A stretch of 64,000 nt of DNA from Ruegeria denitrificans (GTDB lineage: Bacteria; Pseudomonadota; Alphaproteobacteria; Rhodobacterales; Rhodobacteraceae), in NCBI RefSeq assembly GCF_001458295.1, contig NZ_CYUD01000002.1, positions 124,001 to 188,000 of the forward strand, in the 5' to 3' direction. How positions within the stretch are numbered: position 1 is the first letter of the stretch; every line of letters begins with the position of its first letter. Under the pieces are notes generated by a model. The model did not search any database. It saw only the letters and a list, made by a program, of their open reading frames with translations, and had not been told where the DNA came from. A program made the translations under genes and the position numbers. This document shows, piece by piece, positions 45,621 through 54,348 of the stretch.

Positions 45621-46805
45621 ATGTTTGTGCCCTTTTTCGAAAACCTCAGAAAATCCGGCATTCCCGTATCCTTGCGCGAATACCTGACCTTTCTTGAGGG
45701 CATGAAAAAGGGGCAAGCGACATACGATGTTGAGGCCTTCTATTACCTCGCCCGCGTGTCGATGGTGAAAGACGAACGCAACATCGACAAATTCGATCGC
45801 GCCTTTGCCGCCAGTTTCGAAGGGCTGGATCAGATCAGCTTTGAACAGGTGCTTGAAGCGGTAGACATACCCGCCGACTGGTTGGCGAAGATGGCCGAGA
45901 AACACCTCTCGGATGAAGAAAAGGCCGAAATCGAGGCCCTGGGCGGGTTTGACAAGCTGATGGAAACGCTGCGCGAACGGCTTAAGGATCAGAAAGACCG
46001 TCATCAGGGTGGCAACAAATGGATCGGCACTGCCGGCACGTCTCCGTTCGGGGCCTATGGCTATAACCCCGAAGGGGTACGCATCGGTCAGGCCGAAAGC
46101 CGCCATCAGCGTGCTGTCAAGGTCTGGGACAAACGTGAATTCAAGAACCTGGATGACACGGTTGAACTTGGCACGCGTAACATCAAGGTGGCCCTGAAAC
46201 GTCTGCGCCGCTGGGCACGCGAGGGCGCGGCGGAAGAGCTGGATCTGGACGGCACCATCCGCGCCACTGCCGAACACGGCTATCTGGACGTCAAAACCCG
46301 GCCAGAGCGTCACAACGCAGTCAAAGTGCTGCTGTTTCTAGATGTAGGCGGGTCAATGGATCCACATATCAAGGTGGTCGAGGAACTGTTCTCGGCTGCA
46401 CGGACCGAGTTCAAGCACCTCGAGTACTACTACTTTCACAATTGCCTGTATGAAGGCGTCTGGCGCGACAATCGCCGCCGTTGGGACCAGCAAACCCCTA
46501 CCCATGAGGTGCTGCGCACCTATGGCTCGGACTACAAATGCATCTTCGTCGGCGATGCCTCGATGAGCCCTTACGAGATCGCCTATCCCGGCGGGGCCAA
46601 CGAGCACTGGAACAAAGAGGCCGGTCAGGTGTGGCTGCAACGCGCGCGCGAACAGTGGCCGTCAAACCTGTGGATCAACCCGGTGCCCGAGAAATACTGG
46701 GAATACACCCACTCCATCGGCATGATCCAAGAACTGTTCGAGGATCGTATGGTGCCGATGACCCTGGCTGGACTGGAGCAGGGAATGCGGGAACTGACTC
46801 GATAG
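45621..46805 (+). CDS. CoxE-like VWA domain protein, MoxR partner
   Basis: 394 residues. The N-terminal half has PFFENLRKSGIPVSLREYLTFLEGM and a long helical region; the VWA domain (about 240-390) carries the MIDAS motif LLFLDVGGSMDPHI (DxGxS) and GDASMSPYEI. Typical companion of MoxR ATPases; the pair remodels or inserts metals or cofactors in target enzymes in known cases. No CO dehydrogenase or other obvious client gene is in the window. Confidence 0.9.
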   Translation: MFVPFFENLRKSGIPVSLREYLTFLEGMKKGQATYDVEAFYYLARVSMVKDERNIDKFDRAFAASFEGLDQISFEQVLEAVDIPADWLAKMAEKHLSDEEKAEIEALGGFDKLMETLRERLKDQKDRHQGGNKWIGTAGTSPFGAYGYNPEGVRIGQAESRHQRAVKVWDKREFKNLDDTVELGTRNIKVALKRLRRWAREGAAEELDLDGTIRATAEHGYLDVKTRPERHNAVKVLLFLDVGGSMDPHIKVVEELFSAARTEFKHLEYYYFHNCLYEGVWRDNRRRWDQQTPTHEVLRTYGSDYKCIFVGDASMSPYEIAYPGGANEHWNKEAGQVWLQRAREQWPSNLWINPVPEKYWEYTHSIGMIQELFEDRMVPMTLAGLEQGMRELTR

Positions 46806-46909
46806 CGCTTAGTCAGTCATCATTACCCCGGGCATTGCGTCCCAATTGGAAACAAAAATCTAGCTCGACTTGCATTTCGCCACAAACAGTCCAGTACGAG
46901 AAACAATTA

Positions 46910-46929
46910 ACCTGAAAATACCCCCAGGT
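46910..46929. promoter_or_regulatory. Lux-box-like 20-bp dyad upstream of the secreted repeat protein
   Basis: ACCTGAAAATACCCCCAGGT has the outer ACCTG...CAGGT with the 10-bp spacing of LuxR-type (quorum-sensing) operators. It ends 47 bp before the start codon at 46977. The inner bases are not palindromic and no luxR/luxI gene is in the window, so the assignment is tentative. Confidence 0.4.
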
Positions 46930-46976
46930 CAGATTTTTGTGATACGTTTGGCCGTAGTTGAGGCTGGGGGGCTGAA

Positions 46977-48707
46977 ATGACCAAATTTAACTTACGTGCT
47001 TTTCTTGTATCCACCGCGATGTCAGCGTCGCTTGTTTTCACATCTGCTGCAGTAACGACCTTTGTTCTGACAGCCGATGCTGCCTATGCAAAAGGCAACA
47101 AAGGCAATGGGAATGGCAATGGGAATGGGAATGGTGGTGGTAAGGGTAAAGGAAAAGGCCAGAGCGGCGGTCAAGGCAAGGCGAGCAAAGGCGCCGACGC
47201 TGGTAAATCCAAGTCCGGAGCCGCAAAAGATCACAAAGAACGCAAGTACACGACAAAGAACGGTCGGGTGGTCAAAGTAAAATCCGGCAAAGCAAAAAAC
47301 GGGAAAAATCAGAAGACGTCACTGGCTGGCCTAGGACGCGAATTTAAACGCGATGTAGAGCAATTGTTTGGCAAACGGTCGGCAAAAAAATCCAAGCGAA
47401 ACACTACCAAGACAACCAGGAAGACCTACAAGACAGCGTCGATTTCGCCGATTGAACAATCCCCTCGTCCAGTTACACGCAGCGTCAAACGGTATGTTGC
47501 CTATGACAAAAAGAAACACCACAAGCACTATTACCGTGACCCGCTTGTGGACGCGATAACCGATCCTTACGGTTCGGACAAACTGCGCAATCTGAACGCA
47601 TCAAATGCTGCTGCGCAGGCGTTCAAAAATGCCTCCCCCAACAGTAATGTGGGTAAAATCGCAACTTACCAGGCGGCGGCGGAAAACTACTATGGCCTGC
47701 GTTCTGATCTGTACGATGCACGGCGTGATCTGAAGGACCTCAATGAAAGCTATAACGGTCGCAGCAGTTATGAGATCAACGACGACATAGAAAATCTTGA
47801 TCCAAATGATCCCAACTATGACGACAAGCTGGGTGCGTTGGAGAAAGAACTGCAGCATGCAGAACGCTACGAGGAAGCCCGGGATGACCTGCGCGATGAT
47901 GTTCGGGACCTGAAGGCCGAAACCCGCGACGCCTTATATGATGCGGAATCAGCCTTTTACGACGCCTCCAAAGGGCGCGCATTGACACACAACACACTTG
48001 GCGATTTTCATTCGAACCTCGGCTTGCCGCAACCCAAAGACCACCACAAATACGATGAGGCGAAACAGCCATATGATTACGAAGACTCGTATTACGCCTA
48101 TTCCAAAGACAAGACGTTTCAACCGGTCGAGACAAACTATCGGCTTCACTATGAAGAAGCCGACTATTCCAACAAAAAGTATGGCAAACGTCATTACCGT
48201 GACCCGCTTGTGGACGCGATAACTGATCCTTACGGTTCGGACAAACTGCGCAATCTGAACGCATCAAATGCTGCTGCGCAGGCGTTCAAAAATGCCTCCC
48301 CCAACAGTAATGTGGGTAAAATCGCAACTTACCAGGCGGCGGCGGAAAACTACTATGGCCTGCGTTCTGATCTGTACGATGCACGGCGTGATCTGAAGGA
48401 CCTCAATGAAAGCTTTGACGGACGCAGCAGTGATGAGATCGCGGATGATATAGCGGCGCTTGATCCGGGTGATCCAAACTACGAGGACCAACTCGACAGC
48501 TTGGAGAACGAACTCCATGCAGCAGAGGCCTATGAGGAAACCCGCGATGATTTGCGTGGAGATGTGAAAGATTTGCGGGTCGATACCATGGTTGCTCAGA
48601 AGCAAGCAGAGTACGCCTTTTATGATGCGTCGAAAGGCACGGCATTGACGCCCGATGCACTTGCCGAATTGCATGAGAATTTGGAGCTGCCAACAACGAC
48701 TGATTGA
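46977..48707 (+). CDS. Large secreted protein with GN/GK-rich, Lys-rich and duplicated helical regions
   Basis: 576 residues. Signal peptide cut near AYA-KG (residue 38). Then a GNGNGNGNGNGG / GKGKGKG stretch, a Lys-rich basic region to about 180, and two copies of a 165-residue unit (185-350 and 406-570). Each starts YRDPLVDAITDPYGSDKLRN, runs through LNASNAAAQAFKNASPNSNVGKIATYQAAAENYYGLR and continues as charged helices rich in Asp/Arg/Leu, likely coiled coil. A Tyr/Lys/Asp-rich linker joins them. The LNAS...PNSxVGKIA block occurs in uncharacterised Rhodobacteraceae proteins as I recall. Function unknown; extracellular or surface location inferred. Confidence 0.85.
   Translation: MTKFNLRAFLVSTAMSASLVFTSAAVTTFVLTADAAYAKGNKGNGNGNGNGNGGGKGKGKGQSGGQGKASKGADAGKSKSGAAKDHKERKYTTKNGRVVKVKSGKAKNGKNQKTSLAGLGREFKRDVEQLFGKRSAKKSKRNTTKTTRKTYKTASISPIEQSPRPVTRSVKRYVAYDKKKHHKHYYRDPLVDAITDPYGSDKLRNLNASNAAAQAFKNASPNSNVGKIATYQAAAENYYGLRSDLYDARRDLKDLNESYNGRSSYEINDDIENLDPNDPNYDDKLGALEKELQHAERYEEARDDLRDDVRDLKAETRDALYDAESAFYDASKGRALTHNTLGDFHSNLGLPQPKDHHKYDEAKQPYDYEDSYYAYSKDKTFQPVETNYRLHYEEADYSNKKYGKRHYRDPLVDAITDPYGSDKLRNLNASNAAAQAFKNASPNSNVGKIATYQAAAENYYGLRSDLYDARRDLKDLNESFDGRSSDEIADDIAALDPGDPNYEDQLDSLENELHAAEAYEETRDDLRGDVKDLRVDTMVAQKQAEYAFYDASKGTALTPDALAELHENLELPTTTD
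47530..47751 (+). repeat. 222-bp near-identical direct repeat, copy 1
   Basis: Identical to 48193-48414 except C at 47561 against T at 48224 (a synonymous change, Thr). Offset 663 bp. It lies inside the secreted-protein gene and encodes the first 74 residues of each unit. Confidence 0.97.
48193..48414 (+). repeat. 222-bp near-identical direct repeat, copy 2
   Basis: 221 of 222 bases match 47530-47751. The coding sequence right after it (48415-48707) aligns with 47752-48044 at protein level only, with many amino-acid changes, so similarity drops abruptly at the block edge. Confidence 0.97.
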
Positions 48708-48803
48708 TAACGACGAGTGGGCGCCCCCGATGCACTGAGTAATTGGGGAAAGTCTTTGCGATTTCGGCTTGCCTCACCCTTAGGAGCAGCCCATATCTGA
48801 GAT

Positions 48804-49493
48804 ATGCTGCGTTTTACCCCGATCCTGCTGGCCATCGCCTATGCCATTGTGATGTATCGGATTTCTGTCTGGCGCACTCATCGTGAGTTGGACGCAAAGT
48901 CGACCGAACTGGCGGACCCGGCGTTGAAACGCATGACCGATCGGCTGGCAGCGGCTTTGGAGATCGACCGGGTGCCGGTTTATATCTACGAAATCGACCC
49001 GGTAAACGGGCTGGCAGCGGCGGACGGGCGGATTTTCATCACCCGCGGCTTCTATCGCAAGTTCCTCAACGGAGAGGTCTCGGCCGAGGAAATGGCCAGC
49101 GTGATTGCGCATGAACTGGGGCACGTGGCCCTGGGGCACGCGCGGCGGCGGATGATTGACTTTTCCGGCCAGAACGCTTTGCGGGCGGCGCTGATGATGC
49201 TGCTGAATCGCTTCATTCCTTTCATCGGTGCATGGATTGCCAATATGCTGACCCATCTGCTGGCGTCGCGTTTGTCGCGTGGCGATGAATACGAAGCCGA
49301 CGAATATGCAGCTGCCCTGCTAACCAAAGCCGGAATTGGCATCGGGCCGCAGAAATCACTGTTTCACAAGCTGGAGAACCTGACCCAGCAGCGCGCCGGT
49401 GTCGTTCCCGCATGGTTGATGAGCCATCCGAAGACAGATGAACGGATCGCGGCACTGGAAGCACTCGAGCAGCGTTGGGGCACAGATGGTTAG
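48804..49493 (+). CDS. M48 family metalloprotease
   Basis: 229 residues. N-terminal hydrophobic anchor (FTPILLAIAYAIVMYRI), then the zinc site VIAHELGHVALGHARRR and the third ligand in RGDEYEADEYAAALL; a hydrophobic loop (IPFIGAWIANMLTHLL) lies between. HtpX/Oma1-like but short and without a TPR tail. Probably a membrane-bound protein quality-control protease. C-terminal SHPKTDERIAALEAL is the usual ending. Confidence 0.9.
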   Translation: MLRFTPILLAIAYAIVMYRISVWRTHRELDAKSTELADPALKRMTDRLAAALEIDRVPVYIYEIDPVNGLAAADGRIFITRGFYRKFLNGEVSAEEMASVIAHELGHVALGHARRRMIDFSGQNALRAALMMLLNRFIPFIGAWIANMLTHLLASRLSRGDEYEADEYAAALLTKAGIGIGPQKSLFHKLENLTQQRAGVVPAWLMSHPKTDERIAALEALEQRWGTDG

Positions 49494-49519
49494 GTTGGCA
49501 GCAGTGGGCTAGCCGAAAA

Positions 49520-50062
49520 TCAGATGGTGATCGCTTTGCCCAATTTTGGCAGACGGGCCTTTTTCATCAGCGCGCGTAAAGTCCATTGATCACCGGACAG
49601 GCGGTTGGCCTCAGCCAGAACACGATTGGCAACATCAGTCATACCTTCCGGATCATCCAACCAGAAACTGTATAGCAAACCGTCGGGATCGCGACGCTCA
49701 AGCCCTTCTTCTGACAGGATATTTCTTGGAAAATCTTTGGCGTTTACCGTAACAATAGTATCGGCCGAGGTCGCCACGGCGGTGGCAAGGACGTGGATAT
49801 CGGCGCTGTCGGGCAGCCAGAGGCGTTGTTCAAGCCCCAGATTGGCAGCACATTCGGCCTTGGGCCACTGCGCTTGGGTCAGGGCGATTTCCGCGCGGGC
49901 CTGCGCTTCGCCTTCAGGACCCAGCTTGCGGGCGGCACGCGCCCATTCTTCGAGGATACGTGGGGACCAGATCGGCGTGTAGTGACCCAATCTGGCAGCG
50001 CCCAACAGCATCTCTCGCATCACCGTGGGGTAGATGACGCAGGTGTCCAGAACCGCCTTCAC
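49520..50062 (-). CDS. PIN domain protein
   Basis: 180 residues from a GTG at 50062 that overlaps the stop of the methyltransferase gene (GTGA). PIN acids are seen in VLDTCVIYP (first Asp), RILEEWAR (Glu), LPDSADIHVLATA (Asp) and TVNAKDFP. The C-terminus is basic. No antitoxin gene is adjacent; coupling to an RNA methyltransferase suggests an RNA-processing role rather than a toxin (inference). NCBI, as I recall, names it after R. sphaeroides RSP_2648. Confidence 0.85.
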   Translation of the reverse strand: MKAVLDTCVIYPTVMREMLLGAARLGHYTPIWSPRILEEWARAARKLGPEGEAQARAEIALTQAQWPKAECAANLGLEQRLWLPDSADIHVLATAVATSADTIVTVNAKDFPRNILSEEGLERRDPDGLLYSFWLDDPEGMTDVANRVLAEANRLSGDQWTLRALMKKARLPKLGKAITI

Positions 50063-51261
50063 AGCCGGTAGAACACGGCTTTGAGGTAACCGCTTTCGGC
50101 CAATTGCGGCAATTGCGGGTGATCCGCCCCGGCGAACCCTGTGTTGATCAGTTGCGCCTGCCGCCCTGCCCGGCCAATCCCGCGCGAGGACGCGTCGCGG
50201 AACCGGCCCAGATCAGCCGCGTGTGAACAAGAACAAAGGCCCAGATAGCCGCCCGGTTTCACCAAAGGTGCGGCCAACCGCGCAATACGTTCATAGGCGC
50301 GCAGGCCCGCGTCCAGCGCTTGTTTCGATGGTGCAAAGGCAGGCGGGTCGCAGATAACGACATCGAATTGTGCGCTCTCTTCGCTCAGTTTGGTCAGCAC
50401 GTCGAAAGCATCGCCCTGCCGGGTTTGGAACTGGTCAGCAAATCCCGATGCCTCGGCCCCTCGGGTGGCCAATTCTAGCGCCGAAGCCGAGCCATCGACG
50501 GACAGGGCCTGCCCTGCACCCCCGGCTAACATTGCCAGGCCGAACCCACCTACATGGCTAAACACATCCAGCACCTGCGCACCCGGCTGCACCAGTCGCG
50601 CGGCAAAGGCATGGTTGGGGCGTTGATCGTAGAACAGGCCGGTCTTTTGGCCTCCAGTGAGGTCGGCCATATAGGTCGCGCCATTCATCGGCACCGGTAG
50701 CGGAGCGTCGGGGGCTTTCCCACGCAAGGTCTGGTTTTCGTCATCCAACCCTTCTAAACCTCGGGTCCGGCCCGAGGCGTTTTTCAGGACAGTTGTCACA
50801 CCCGTCACCGCAACCAGAGCGTCGGTCAGCGTTTCCAGATGTGCCTCGGCCCAGGCAGCGTTGGGCTGGATCACGCAGGCATCGCCAAAGCGGTCGATGA
50901 TCACACCCGGAAAGCCGTCAGCTTCGGCATGGATCAAGCGGTAATATTGAGCGTCAAACAGGCGTTCGCGCATGTCCAAAGCGCGACGCAGGCGGGTTTC
51001 GAACCATTCGGCGTTCAAGTCGGCGTCAGTATCACGGTCCAGCACGCGACACATGATTTTCGACTCGGGGTTCACAGCCACCAATGCAATAGGCGCGCGT
51101 TTCTCATCCTCAAGAACGGCCAGAGCACCAGCGGGAATTTTGCGCGTGCGGCGGTCGGCGACAATGTCGTTGGCATAAACCCAGGGGAAGCCATGGCGCA
51201 GGCCGCGCGCGTTGGCTTTGGGTTTCAGACGGATACGGGGGCGATCGGTGGCTTGGGTCAT
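50059..51261 (-). CDS. RlmI-type class I SAM-dependent rRNA cytosine methyltransferase
   Basis: 400 residues from the ATG at 51261 (GAGGG upstream). N-terminal PUA domain (IRLKPKANARGLRHGFPWVYANDI), EEHAD-like middle domain (YYRLIHAEADGFPGVIIDRFGD), SAM site VLDVFSHVGGFGLAMLAGG and catalytic VICDPPAFAPSK with Cys in LGLCSCSHAADL. RlmI makes m5C1962 in E. coli 23S rRNA; the exact target here is inferred. Followed by the PIN gene in the same transcript. Confidence 0.88.
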   Translation of the reverse strand: MTQATDRPRIRLKPKANARGLRHGFPWVYANDIVADRRTRKIPAGALAVLEDEKRAPIALVAVNPESKIMCRVLDRDTDADLNAEWFETRLRRALDMRERLFDAQYYRLIHAEADGFPGVIIDRFGDACVIQPNAAWAEAHLETLTDALVAVTGVTTVLKNASGRTRGLEGLDDENQTLRGKAPDAPLPVPMNGATYMADLTGGQKTGLFYDQRPNHAFAARLVQPGAQVLDVFSHVGGFGLAMLAGGAGQALSVDGSASALELATRGAEASGFADQFQTRQGDAFDVLTKLSEESAQFDVVICDPPAFAPSKQALDAGLRAYERIARLAAPLVKPGGYLGLCSCSHAADLGRFRDASSRGIGRAGRQAQLINTGFAGADHPQLPQLAESGYLKAVFYRL

Positions 51262-51299
51262 GACGCCCTCATAGTGGTGAACGCGCCGGGGGAAAAGCC

Positions 51300-51572
51300 C
51301 TAGCGCGGTCGAGACCGCCAGCCGCCGCGCCGCTTGGGGGTCTGTGCTGATTGTAGCCCTTCGACCAGCACCTGCGTCATCGGATGATCGGCCTCTTGCC
51401 CGGCATAGATGGCATGCAGCGCGGTCAGCGCCTGAGTCTGGTCGCGATCCGCAGGCAGGCTGAGCGCCCAGTCCAGAAAGATGCTGCGGCATTCGGGCAG
51501 CGTGATGCCGTCGATGCGGTACGCCTCGCGGATCAGGCCCTTGTGATCGTTTGGATCGTCATTGCGCGGCAT
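51300..51572 (-). CDS. Small conserved protein downstream of glnE
   Basis: 90 residues from the ATG at 51572, which follows a strong GAGGAGGGG; the open frame extends up into glnE but that part is not needed. Overlaps the end of glnE by 14 bp. Helical, with GITLPECRSIFLDWALSLP and a basic C-terminus (TPKRRGGWRSRPR). No named family recognised. Lies between glnE and the methyltransferase gene and likely shares their transcript. Confidence 0.72.
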   Translation of the reverse strand: MPRNDDPNDHKGLIREAYRIDGITLPECRSIFLDWALSLPADRDQTQALTALHAIYAGQEADHPMTQVLVEGLQSAQTPKRRGGWRSRPR

Positions 51573-54348
51573 CCTGCCCCTCCTCAAGCACGCGGTCGAT
51601 AATTCCGGCGGCGGCGGTGTAACTTTCCTGCAGTGCTCCCTGCAACTGTTCGACCTGTTCGAACCCAGTGGCCCGACACAGGAAAGCCGCTCCGCCTTCA
51701 CCAACGATATCGGCCTCGATCCCCTTGCCAGACAGCAGCTGAGCAGCGCATTGCACGGACCAGCATAGATCGTAGGCCTGCTTCAGCGTTTGTGCCTGAG
51801 CGACATCCAATAATTCGGCAGCGACAGCGCCGTCTAACCCGGAATGCACATCGCGCTGCGTGGCACTGGACAATAATGTCCCGGCCTGGGCCATCAATTC
51901 GATATCCATCATTCGTCCCGCGCCGTTCTTGGCATCCCATATCCCAGACGGCGACTTGGCCGCTGCCAGGCGCACGCGCATCTCGGCCACTTCACGCAGC
52001 ACCTTTAGACTGTCCTGAGGCCGGGACAGAAAATCAGTGCGGAAGCTTTCAATATCCTGCGCCAATCCAGCGTCGCCTGCCACCACGTGAGCACGGGTCA
52101 GGGCCAAATGCTCCCATACCCAGGCCTCGTTGCGCTGATAGTTGGTGAAGCTGGCCCAGCTGGTTGCGACCGGCCCCTGATTGCCGGACGGGCGCAGGCG
52201 CATGTCGACCTCATACAGCCGCCCCTGCGACATCGGTGCGGACAGTGCCGTGATCAGCGCCTGCGTGAACCGGGCGTAATAGGTGCGCGTGGCCAATGGC
52301 CGCGGACCGTCCGACATATCCTGATCCAGTGGGTCATAAATCACGATCATGTCCAGATCAGATTGCGAGTTGATCTGCCCCGCCCCGAGCGATCCCATAC
52401 CCAGTACCGCCACACCACGCCCCGGCGCAGGTCCGTGCTTTTTGGCGAATTGGTCTGTCACGCAGGGCAGGATTGCGGTGATAACGGCGCTGGCCAATTC
52501 GGCATATTGCTGACCGGCCCGCACGCCGTCAATCAGACCACGCAGATGATGCACACCGACACGGAAATGCCATTCCTTGCACCAGCGGCGCGCGAAATCC
52601 AGTTGCGTTTCATAGTCTGCTTCTTGTTGCAACGCCTGTGAAAGCTCGACCTCTAGCGCAGCTTGTCCCGGCCAGTCGCTGAAGAAGCTGCCAACAAGCA
52701 CTGCATCAAAGACCGAGGCATTTTGCGACAAATGCGCCGCCAACGCGTGCGAGGTGCCCACGATATCCACCAGCAGATCAATCAGATGCGGATTGGCTTC
52801 GAACAGAGAAAACAGCTGCACCCCGGCGGGTAGACCTGCAAGGAACCCGTCCAGCGCCCGCAGCGCCTCATCCGGTTTGGCGGTTTTCGACAGACGTGAG
52901 AGCAGTTCGGGCTTGAGACGTTCAAAGATCCGCGCGCCCCGTTGCGAGCGCAAAGCAGGATAGGTGGTCCATCGGGCCAGAACGTTCTGGTCGAATTCGG
53001 CTTCACTGACAGGTGCAGGGGTCGAGGAACCGGGGGCAAAAAACCCTTCAGTCAGCTCGTGCACTTCGGTCAAGCGGCGGGTCAGGTCAGCGGTCAGCTC
53101 GGCACTGTCGATCCCCATCAGACAGGCAACGCGTTCGATCCCATCCGGAGATTGCGGCACCTTATGGGTCTGCGCGTCGTGAACCATCTGAATGCGATGT
53201 TCGACCTCGCGGTGGGCACGATAGTGGTCGGTCAGCTTTTCGGCCACGTCCTGCGGTATCCAGTCTTTTCCGGCCAGCGCGGCCAGTCCGGGGACGGTGC
53301 CACGCACGCGCAGGTCAGGGTCACGCCCCCCGGCGATCAACTGACGGGTTTGGGTGAAGAACTCGATCTCACGTATGCCGCCCTGTCCCAGTTTCATGTC
53401 ATGGCCGGGAATGGTCAGCGCACCGCCAGTGCCTTTGTTCTCGCGAATGCGCAGGCGCATGTCATGGGCGTCCTGAATGGCGGCAAAATCCAGATGCCTA
53501 CGCCAGACAAAGGGGCGCAGCGCGTCCAGAAAGCGTTGCCCTGCCGCGATGTCTCCGGCGCAAGGGCGCGCCTTGATATAGGCCGCCCTTTCCCAGGTGC
53601 GGCCAAGGCTTTCATAGTACCGCTCGGCCGCCTCTGTTGCCAAACAGACAGGGGTCACCGCCGGGTCGGGGCGCAGGCGTAGATCGGTGCGGAACACATA
53701 CCCATCTGCGGTCTTGTCGCTGAGCGTGGCGCAGAAATTGCGCGTGGCCCGCACCATTCCCTGCCTTGCATCAAAGAAATCATCGGGATCAAAGCGGGTT
53801 TCATCGAACAGAACGATCAGGTCGATATCCGAGCTATAGTTTAGCTCATGCGCGCCCATCTTGCCCATCGCCAAAATGATCATCCCGGCGGCGGTTGCCA
53901 CATCGTCCTCTGTCATCCCCGGCAGCTTGCCACGCCGGATCAGCGCCGCAATTTCAGCCTTGGCGGCCACATCCGCAGCAAGTGCGCCGAAATCCGTCAG
54001 CGCAGCGGTCACTTTCTCTAACGGCCAGGCGCCCGCCAGATCGGCTAGTGCGGTCAGCAGCGCCATGCGCCGCTTGGCTTGCCGCAAGCCGGGTTTCAAC
54101 TGATCAGGTGGCAAGGCCCTCGCTGCGTCCATCACATCCGCAAAAGCCTGATCAGGCAGTTGCAAGGCAGACGGTAGCCATTCGCGTTCGTGTTCGATCA
54201 ATCCCTTTAGATATGGGCTCGAACCCGCCGTTCCTGCAATCAGCTCCCCTTGTTCAGGCGTGATACCAGGTACCGCATTCAGCGCCTCATCACCCAGCGA
54301 TGCATCAAAGGCCCGCGGAACACGGTGGATGGTCAGCGGGCCGGTCAT
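51559..54348 (-). CDS. glnE: Glutamine synthetase adenylyltransferase / adenylyl-removing enzyme
   Basis: Adenylylates and deadenylylates glutamine synthetase in response to PII proteins and glutamine. 929 residues with both nucleotidyltransferase halves. The N-terminal (removing) domain has YSSDIDLIVLFDE; the C-terminal (adding) domain has GAGQINSQSDLDMIVIYD. Helical GlnD_UR-type segments follow each (FFTQTRQLIAGG; TYYARFTQALITALS). GGAGG before the ATG. Complete. Confidence 0.96.
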   Translation of the reverse strand: MTGPLTIHRVPRAFDASLGDEALNAVPGITPEQGELIAGTAGSSPYLKGLIEHEREWLPSALQLPDQAFADVMDAARALPPDQLKPGLRQAKRRMALLTALADLAGAWPLEKVTAALTDFGALAADVAAKAEIAALIRRGKLPGMTEDDVATAAGMIILAMGKMGAHELNYSSDIDLIVLFDETRFDPDDFFDARQGMVRATRNFCATLSDKTADGYVFRTDLRLRPDPAVTPVCLATEAAERYYESLGRTWERAAYIKARPCAGDIAAGQRFLDALRPFVWRRHLDFAAIQDAHDMRLRIRENKGTGGALTIPGHDMKLGQGGIREIEFFTQTRQLIAGGRDPDLRVRGTVPGLAALAGKDWIPQDVAEKLTDHYRAHREVEHRIQMVHDAQTHKVPQSPDGIERVACLMGIDSAELTADLTRRLTEVHELTEGFFAPGSSTPAPVSEAEFDQNVLARWTTYPALRSQRGARIFERLKPELLSRLSKTAKPDEALRALDGFLAGLPAGVQLFSLFEANPHLIDLLVDIVGTSHALAAHLSQNASVFDAVLVGSFFSDWPGQAALEVELSQALQQEADYETQLDFARRWCKEWHFRVGVHHLRGLIDGVRAGQQYAELASAVITAILPCVTDQFAKKHGPAPGRGVAVLGMGSLGAGQINSQSDLDMIVIYDPLDQDMSDGPRPLATRTYYARFTQALITALSAPMSQGRLYEVDMRLRPSGNQGPVATSWASFTNYQRNEAWVWEHLALTRAHVVAGDAGLAQDIESFRTDFLSRPQDSLKVLREVAEMRVRLAAAKSPSGIWDAKNGAGRMMDIELMAQAGTLLSSATQRDVHSGLDGAVAAELLDVAQAQTLKQAYDLCWSVQCAAQLLSGKGIEADIVGEGGAAFLCRATGFEQVEQLQGALQESYTAAAGIIDRVLEEGQDAAQ

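Noticed and set aside
49520..50062. PIN protein as toxin of a toxin-antitoxin pair
   Set aside because: No small antitoxin gene precedes it; it is translationally coupled to a methyltransferase and longer than VapC toxins.
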